Source: Edolisoma coerulescens
Lineage: Eukaryota > Chordata > Aves > Passeriformes > Campephagidae
Assembly (NCBI GenBank): GCA_013397115.1
Contig: VWZW01000881.1
Location: 98,273 to 162,272, forward strand
Direction: 5' to 3'
Length of the DNA: 64,000 nt
Position numbers and translations under genes: made by a program. The notes beneath the pieces were generated by a model, which saw only the letters and a program-made list of their open reading frames with translations, searched no databases and was not told the DNA's origin. This document shows positions 57,214 to 64,000 of this stretch, in pieces. Numbering within the stretch: the first letter of the stretch is position 1; each line of letters begins with the position of its first letter.

Positions 57214-58453
57214 CAGTGCCAGTGGTTAACAGCTGTTTTCACTTTATTCATCCAAGGAGAAGGAGGAATTCCTCTTTTCTCACAAGCACCCAAAAGGCCC
57301 TGTAAGATTGCACACAAACACCAGCACGCTGTGTATGTGTTTACAAAGATTTAATTCCATACAATTTCACCTTGACACGCTGAAGGATGGGTCAAACCTC
57401 TCAAACCTTTTTATCTTCTACCCCATGGGTTTTCTAGGTTATCCCTTCAAACCCTTACACACCTCATTCAGTCAAACACAACTGAAGTGGGAACTGCAAA
57501 GCAAATGTTGCCTGTGTTAAGAGTTACTTAAACCCTTCCTGAACTGCTTAGATTTTCCACTTGAGCAAATAACAAATAATGCCAAAAACCAGTTCTGGGT
57601 TTACTAAAAAAGTGCTGCATAGTGTTCTGAAGATATTTTGAGCTTAGCAAAGAGGGAAGCAGCATTTGGGAGGTACAGCAGGTAGGGTTTAAAACATGAA
57701 CACTTTCCTCACTCTCCAACGCTTCTGAAGCTGGTTATATCATGCAAGTTATTGCAAAGAAAGAGCTGATGAACCTACAGCTGCCACTCACTGAGAGAAA
57801 CTTTAAGTCTCCAGGGCACATCTTTGAGTCTAAGGAGAAAAAAAGACAATGACCAGCCCTTCCCCACAATCACAGTAAATAATATTTCTGATAGAAAGTG
57901 TATTTTGTTGGAACAGTCATTTTTCAGCCCCTTCCCAACAGGTATCAAAGGGGAAGCTGAGCTGAAATATCACACTGAGGGTCACAATTTAGCATTCCTT
58001 GTAAAAACATCACTAATTCTTTCTTGGTCCCTATAATTTGATTGAACTTAAGGGTTTCTCATCTATGAGGCTTAATATATTCAATCTTAAATGGATAGTA
58101 TTTCTTATTAAAAATACTCATTAAGACATAAAGAGAAACCTCTCCAAAATGAGGTTTATTTGACAGAGCAAATGAAATATGATCCTTGTCTAAAAGAACT
58201 AAGCTCAACAGCAAACTTTTTAATTATTAAACAGTTTTGAGAAAGAAAAGTAGTGTTTATTCCTTTGAAAGGATACAACAAAACAATGATGAAGGTCTTA
58301 ATTCATTTTAAATTAATTTAAATGAAGAGAACAAAGTGTTGAGATCTCTCTTCCTCAATATGATCATTCTTCAGACACATCCAGATTGTGGAGAACCTAC
58401 AGGTCTTCAAATCAGAACTTTTAATCCATTTACAAATAGAATTTTCTAAACTA

Positions 58454-58587
58454 AAATCCAGATACCCTGGGCCTGTTTGGAGAACATTTGCCACGTTACC
58501 TCAAAAGGCTACAAATTATGAAATCCAGATACCTTGGACGTGTTCTGACATGATTTTCCACATTACCTCAATAGGCTACAAATGATA
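58454..58587. repeat. 67-bp tandem duplication in TRIM33 intron 3
   Basis: AAATCCAGATACC starts at 58,454 and again at 58,521, and both copies continue to TTACCTCAA.AGGCTACAAAT. Two diverged copies with a 67-bp period. Confidence 0.8.
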
Positions 58588-59218
58588 TATGATCAAACAA
58601 CAGTTTAAGAATTTACTTCTAATAAGGCTGCACATCTAAACAAACCCTACACACACTTCACATGTTAAATTTTTCTCACTGAGAGATTAAACCTAAAATA
58701 GATTCAAATTCTACATTTACTCAGCAATACCAATGCAAAATAACATCATATATTGAAGGTAACTATAAATTTATATGTACATATTTTCCTACAGGGAGAA
58801 GTATAATTGCTCCTTATAACGAAATACAGCAAAATGTGGAATTTAATTTCCTTGGACAATGGATAAGATTATCGACATGCTACTGCTCTCCAGATTCCAA
58901 CCCCTCTGTTTAGTTACTTCTTCTACCAAATAGAAAGATTATTAAGAATGGATCTAAATCCTTTCCAAAGGCATTGGACATTGCATAAAGTACAACTGTT
59001 TTAAATTTTAGTTTTTCCTCTATTTTTACAGCTACTCATTTGCTACTATTTTTACAGCTACTGATGTTGAACTGCTAACATTTTACTGAACTTTTCCCAA
59101 ATACTGGGGGGAAAACCACACAGCTGGTGGTTACCTCCATCTTCCTCCCCCTCTCTTTTAACACATAAATAGAAAAGGCTCTTGGGACAGGCAGGACAAA
59201 GTGATACCCAACACTCAC

Positions 59219-59366
59219 CTGACGACACGTCCTCTTTTTTCCTGATCATGTGGTCTTTAGTAAACTTTACTCGCTGGTGAGCTTCTATGCAGGTCTTACA
59301 CAGCCACTCCCCACACTCCACACAGAAACCCACGGCACTGGCGTTGTCCTCGCAGCTGGTACACAC
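59219..59366 (-). CDS. TRIM33: TRIM33 exon 3: B-box 1
   Basis: The exon encodes VCTSCEDNASAVGFCVECGE, then WLCKTCIEAHQRVKFTKDH, a type 1 B-box zinc domain, and ends EDVSS with one spare base. The acceptor CCCCTGCAG is formed where the minisatellite of intron 2 ends. Donor GTGAGT. Confidence 0.95.
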
Positions 59367-59370
59367 CTGC

Positions 59371-60545
59371 AGGGGCAAAGGCACCAGCATCGTCCTGGGG
59401 AGCAGTGACAGGGCCAGAGAGCAGGAGGGGTGGGGAAAAGGCACCAGCATTGTCCTGGGGAGCACTGACAGACCCAGAAATCAGAGCTGGGCTGGGGAAA
59501 AGGCATCAGCATCATCCTGGGGAGCACTGACAGACCCAGAAATCAGAGCTGGGCTGGGGAAAAGGCATCAGCATCATCCTGGGGAGCACTGACAGACCCA
59601 GAAATCAGAGCTGGGCTGGGGAAAAGGCATCAGCATCATCCTGGGGAGCACTGACAGACCCAGAAATCAGAGCTGGGCTGGGGAAAAGGCATCAGCATCA
59701 TCCTGGGGAGCACTGACAGACCCAGAAATCAGAGCTGGGCTGGGGAAAAGGCATCAGCATCATCCTGGGGAGCACTGGCAGGCCCAGAGAGCAGAGGAGG
59801 GTTGGGGAAAAGCCACCAGCATCATCCTGGGGAGCACTGACAGACCCAGAAATCAGAGCTGGGCTGGGGAAAAGGCATCATTACCATCCTGGGGAGCACT
59901 GACAGACCCAGAAATCAGAGCTGGGCTGGGGAAAAGGCATCATTACCATCCTGGGGAGCACTGACAGACCCAGAAATCAGAGCTGGGCTGGGGAAAAGGC
60001 ATCATTACCATCCTGGGGAGCACTGACAGACCCAGAAATCAGAGCTGGGCTGGGGAAAAGGCATCATTACCATCCTGGGGAGCACTGACAGACCCAGAAA
60101 TCAGAGCTGGGCTGGGGAAAAGGCATCATTACCATCCTGGGGAGCACTGACAGACCCAGAAATCAGAGCTGGGCTGGGGAAAAGGCATCATTACCATCCT
60201 GGGGAGCACTGACAGACCCAGAAATCAGAGCTGGGCTGGGGAAAAGGCATCATTACCATCCTGGGGAGCACTGACAGACCCAGAAATCAGAGCTGGGCTG
60301 GGGAAAAGGCATCATTACCATCCTGGGGAGCACTGACAGACCCAGAAATCAGAGCTGGGCTGGGGAAAAGGCATCATTACCATCCTGGGGAGCACTGACA
60401 GACCCAGAAATCAGAGCTGGGCTGGGGAAAAGGCATCATTACCATCCTGGGGAGCACTGACAGGCCCAGAGAGCAGCAAGTGTTGGGGAAAAGGCATCAG
60501 CATCATCCTGGGGAGCACTGGCAGGGCCAGAGAGCAGAGGCTGGG
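59371..60545. repeat. 62-bp minisatellite, 19 copies, filling TRIM33 intron 2
   Basis: The landmark CCTGGGGAGCA/CTG recurs 19 times, from 59,394 to 60,507, at steps of 60-62 bp. Copies are nearly identical. Two variants form blocks: units with GCATCAGCATCATCC (about 59,500-59,830) and ten units with GCATCATTACCATCC (59,888-60,446). Because 62 is not a multiple of three, no reading frame passes through the array. It occupies about 98% of the 1,199-bp intron. The uniform spacing without unique spacers rules out a CRISPR array. Confidence 0.97.
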
Positions 60546-60565
60546 GCAGGCAGGACGGTCCCTAC

Positions 60566-60684
60566 CTGTTCTGACTTCTCGTCCGAGCTGCTGGGTGTCT
60601 CCGAGGTGTCCTTCACAAAGTAGTTGTCCACCAGGTCGATCTGCCGGCACTCCTGGCGGCAGATCGGGCACCGGATCACCCCCA
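60566..60684 (-). CDS. TRIM33: TRIM33 exon 2: last RING cysteines and linker
   Basis: The exon starts with two bases of a split codon, then GVIRCPICRQECRQIDLVDN, where CPIC is the final zinc-ligand pair of the RING finger. A serine/acidic linker to DEKSEQ follows. Acceptor TTTTGCAG, donor GTAGGG. The rest of the RING is in exon 1, outside the window. Confidence 0.95.
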
Positions 60685-63600
60685 CTGCAAAACACAGCAT
60701 TCCCCACGCTCTTAGGGCAACGAAACTCACAAACCAACACGCCCAGAAGCACAAAACACAAAGCACACTCCTCGTTTCACCTGGGAAAGGATTCTGTGGT
60801 TGACATTACCATTAAAAACCAGACATTAAAGGTGTAGAACAGGTTTCACCCCAAAATACACTCCCTCAACTAAACCCAAAAAACCCCCACAGCCCTCAAC
60901 AGAAAAGGATCCCTCACCCAGTTGTGATAATTTCTACACCATACTCAGTTTTTCCTAATTATTTCTTCACCAAACAATATGTATTTTTAGCCAAGGCATT
61001 TGTTGTCCCTAAGCAAATATTTACGTTTTTGTCCTGCTCATTTCAGATTACAAAACTCAAGGCACTCCTTAATTATTTTTTAGAACAGTCTGTGGTCCAG
61101 CCTGTCTCAAGACAAGCATTAAGAGGGGTGTGCCCAGATAGCTGGGGTGACTTCAGTGATGTTCCTGAAAATGCCATGGCAGTAGCGTGTCCCAGTGCTC
61201 TCCCAGCTACAACACAAGAAGATTTCTAACATAACCTATTTCCATGAGGTCAGGGAGGTAGATGAAGCAATAAAATACCAGCATCCTGCTTTGTTATCCT
61301 TTGTAATCACTAAATTAGTTTTAAATCCTCAGCAGGGCTGCAAAGAAGTTACTACATGAACCAAATTGACATTTAAAGATGTCTATGAACAACCCCCATA
61401 AAGGTTTGAAAACCTATTTATAACTTAGGTAGTGGCTCACACTTCACAGAAGTGTCATTTGATCTTAAATCAAATTCCTATACAATTTATTGAGAATATA
61501 ATCTCCAAGAAGCTTTCCAAGCCATTGGGTATTTTTATACACTGAAACAACTTTGAGAAGTGTAATTAAATGATGCTCAGCTCCTTTGTGGATATTCAAT
61601 TAGGACAGTAGGACTTATTTCAGGGAGATTAATTACATTAGTAGTGGAGTAGCATTAATTTTTTCAAGTGCTAAAATTAATGATGGCTTCAGAACACAGG
61701 AGATTCACTGCAGAGCAACAATAATCCAACTAAAAACTCCCTGTCTCACCAAACCAAACACATCTCAAGAGCAGGATGTGAAAAATAACCAGTACTGCAC
61801 AGCTACATATACAAGAGCTTTCACACACACAGTGAAACCTTCCCCATTTGCAGAACTTTGAGGTTTTCTGACAACTGAGAGACAAAATTCTTTAGGGAAT
61901 ACCAGCTGAAAGTCACCTAGCAGCTGATGTGGATATACTTACAGAACAAACATTTCAGATATTTACCATTAAAACTACTCCATCCAAACCAAACAAAACC
62001 TAAACCCCATTTTTAGCAGTCTTGGGTCAAACACACAAAATATTCCAAGAAAACAACAAAACAGAAGAAGCTCAAGATCTATAATCTCCAGACAACAGCG
62101 AGTCAAATTCTACAGATGCAAACCCCTTTCTGTAAGGCAACTTTTGGGTTGGTTTTGAAGTAGCCAGACCAATGAAAGCTTGAATAAAATCAAGCTTTTT
62201 GATCCAAGTGACAGCCCACAGGATGGATTCTGGCCAGGGGTAATTCCAGCCTGCCCCTGTCAGAGAGGACACAGGGAATGGGCACTCCCAAGTCCTGCTC
62301 TCACAGTCCAACACCCAGTTTCTGCACCTCCACATTCAAATAAAACCTGCACACAAAGTGCCCCCAGTGTTCTGCACACACCTCGAGAGATCACAACCCA
62401 AAGATAAGGCCCTGAAATTCTCATTTAGCACATTACACTCCTTTTTCACTTCTCAACACCCTTTATTTCCAACAGTAGCTTTCCAGTAATATATGAGCCA
62501 CTAAACATCTCATATCCTGGTCTTTTAATCTAATATAAAACAAATTACTGCAGCACCATTTGTACTAGAAACCGAATGTACTGAAAAGATACAGATGTGG
62601 CTAATTTTGTGAGGCAGGAGGGAAAAGTAGAGAAAATCACACTGAAATAGCATTTACATAGAAAAAAAGAAATCCTTACCTGCCAAAACTTGAGATAATT
62701 TGTAAGCTAACAGAGTTTATGGCAAAAATTTAGTGAGAATGTATTTCAGGACAAACTAAGGCTCAAATGTTTATATAACCTCTGAGAAAAACAATGTTTC
62801 ACTGTCAGTTTCAATAAAAAAAATCTTAAATAAGAAAACAAAAGTAAATATAAAAGTATCATCCTATTTATACTCCAGCAGAAGTTACTGCATTGGTTTT
62901 CTGCATCAAACAAATCAAACACATCAGTCCTGGTACAAACATTCCCACTGTAACTCTGCTTTCCAACAAGCATTAGCTCACAGTAAAAACTATTGTTTAA
63001 AGATCAATGGTATTTTTTAAATCACAGCTGAGTTAGAACAAGACACATTCACACAAATTATGAAGGTCAGGCTGGTTTATGATCTCCCTCAACCCTAATT
63101 GTTACCATCAAGATTTCCTATGTCCTCAGAGATGGCTTCGTGTTATTTTGCAGCCATAAATCGATGCTGCAGAGGTCAAGAGCAGCACTGAAGCAAAGAG
63201 CTGAGAAAAGGGAAGTTTCTTTCAGGAAGTTCTGACCACACCACGTGAAACCCTGCACTGAGGGTCTGAAACACTTTGCACAGCAGTTCCTTTCTGCCTT
63301 ACAGAACAGAGGCACCAAAATCCTGCCCTCAGCATTAACTACAGGAACACAGTTATGCTTCAGGCCCCGAAAAAAGAACAATTAAGCACCCTACAAACTT
63401 CACCAGCCACCCACAGATGCTCCTGTGGATATCACCACTTCCATGAAGAAACGCAGGAAAAATCATCCTTCGGACCTAAAAGGCCACGGGAAAGGATGAA
63501 CTATTTTACAGGAGCTGCAGATAACAGGAGCAGCCTTTCAAGCCTCTTTTGTTGTGCTTTAGAGGACTCACATTACCCATTTTTCCAGTTGTTTCTATCA

Positions 63601-64000
63601 CACACCTTAAATGTGTAAGACCTGTAACAACCATGAGCACAAATATTCATTACCCCTCTTCCACAGCACTCAACAGACACAGCTACATGCACCAAATTTT
63701 CCCTTCCCTTCCATCCTATTCCCAATTAATGATGCAGTTCAGATCAGATTCTGCTTTTGGTCCCACACTTCTGCAGAACAGCAAAAATATTTTCAATCAT
63801 ACACATTTCCTGTCCCCCATCTGCTGCTACACACAACACTCAGCCTAAATGGAGTTTTGTTTTTCCTCTCGCACTGCCTAAGGCTGACTGAAGGGAGAAG
63901 CAGGAATCATTTCCTACATGGAAATCTGGATTAGGAGTCTCCAATCCAGCAGGTAGGAAAAGCCAGCCTGGCATTGCCAACCCAGCTCAAAGGGACATGG
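60685..64000 (-). other. TRIM33: TRIM33 intron 1 (3' part)
   Basis: No exon, promoter or clear repeat is recognised, apart from a faint CR1-like tail near 63,063-63,110 (GGTCAGGCTGGTTTATGATC). The composition is AT-rich. Exon 1 must lie beyond the right end. Confidence 0.7.

Larger units (their letters stand above)
37293..60684 (-). other. TRIM33: TRIM33 (TIF1-gamma) gene body, exons 2-20
   Basis: Nineteen coding exons on the minus strand join in phase to 941 codons plus a split codon and a stop. The human gene has 20 exons, so only exon 1 (N-terminus and first RING cysteines) is missing, to the right of 64,000. Domains in order are the end of the RING, two B-boxes, a coiled coil, a glutamine/proline-rich middle, a PHD finger and a bromodomain. 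The C-terminus KSDERPVHIK distinguishes TRIM33 from its paralogues TRIM24 and TRIM28. The protein is a nuclear E3 ubiquitin ligase and chromatin reader. It binds SMAD2/3 and targets SMAD4, and its PHD-bromodomain recognises histone H3 methylated at K9 and acetylated at K18 (family knowledge). No frameshift or stop was found. SYT6 is the next gene downstream on the same strand. Confidence 0.95.

Noticed and set aside
59371..60545. Regular repeat array as a possible CRISPR
   Set aside because: Units are contiguous with no unique spacers, the host is a vertebrate, and the array lies in an intron. It is a minisatellite.
1..64000. tRNA, rRNA, snRNA or microRNA genes
   Set aside because: No cloverleaf box A/B pair or recognisable small RNA was seen by eye. 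A covariance-model search would be needed to exclude them, so none is reported.

Overview
The window is vertebrate nuclear DNA from a bird. The evidence is about twenty CR1 LINE 3' ends in both orientations, the intron/exon structure, and the gene pair SYT6-TRIM33. A passerine or other neoavian source is likely from the CR1 style, but that is inference. No bacterial gene, tRNA, rRNA or CRISPR array was seen.

Layout, left to right. 1-13,879 is read as the first intron of SYT6 (minus strand): several CR1 fragments, one GC-rich possible alternative first exon ending at 8,328, and otherwise nothing recognised. 13,880-14,033 is the first coding exon of SYT6 (synaptotagmin 6), with a tiny upstream ORF whose stop overlaps the start codon. 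14,380-19,819 is one complete-ended endogenous retrovirus (ERV) on the plus strand. It has two 502-bp LTRs, a 4-bp target duplication TCCA, a tRNA-His primer site, a broken gag, a large deletion joining gag capsid to the integrase end of pol, a small unexplained cysteine-rich ORF, and a 675-codon uninterrupted env. It sits 347 bp upstream of the SYT6 start codon, in the opposite orientation. 19,820-32,540 is intergenic, with CR1 copies, one assembly gap and an AAGG microsatellite. 32,545-37,292 is the probable long 3' UTR of TRIM33. 37,293-60,684 holds 19 coding exons of TRIM33 (TIF1-gamma, minus strand), from the last RING cysteines to the stop codon. 60,685-64,000 is TRIM33 intron 1; the first exon lies beyond the right edge.

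TRIM33 is a nuclear RING/B-box/coiled-coil protein with a PHD-bromodomain histone reader and acts in TGF-beta/BMP/SMAD signalling. SYT6 is a C2-domain membrane-trafficking protein. The two are neighbours on the same strand in mammals too, so this is conserved synteny rather than a functional operon. All splice sites given are GT/AG and the TRIM33 exon phases join without a break, so the gene looks intact here.

The most unusual items are three. First, the ERV has kept an open env while gag-pol is wrecked, and carries an extra ORF between pol and env next to the SYT6 promoter. Second, a 19-copy, 62-bp minisatellite makes up about 98% of TRIM33 intron 2 and includes the pyrimidine tract of the next exon's acceptor. 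Third, CpG loss is one-sided between the two otherwise near-identical LTRs.
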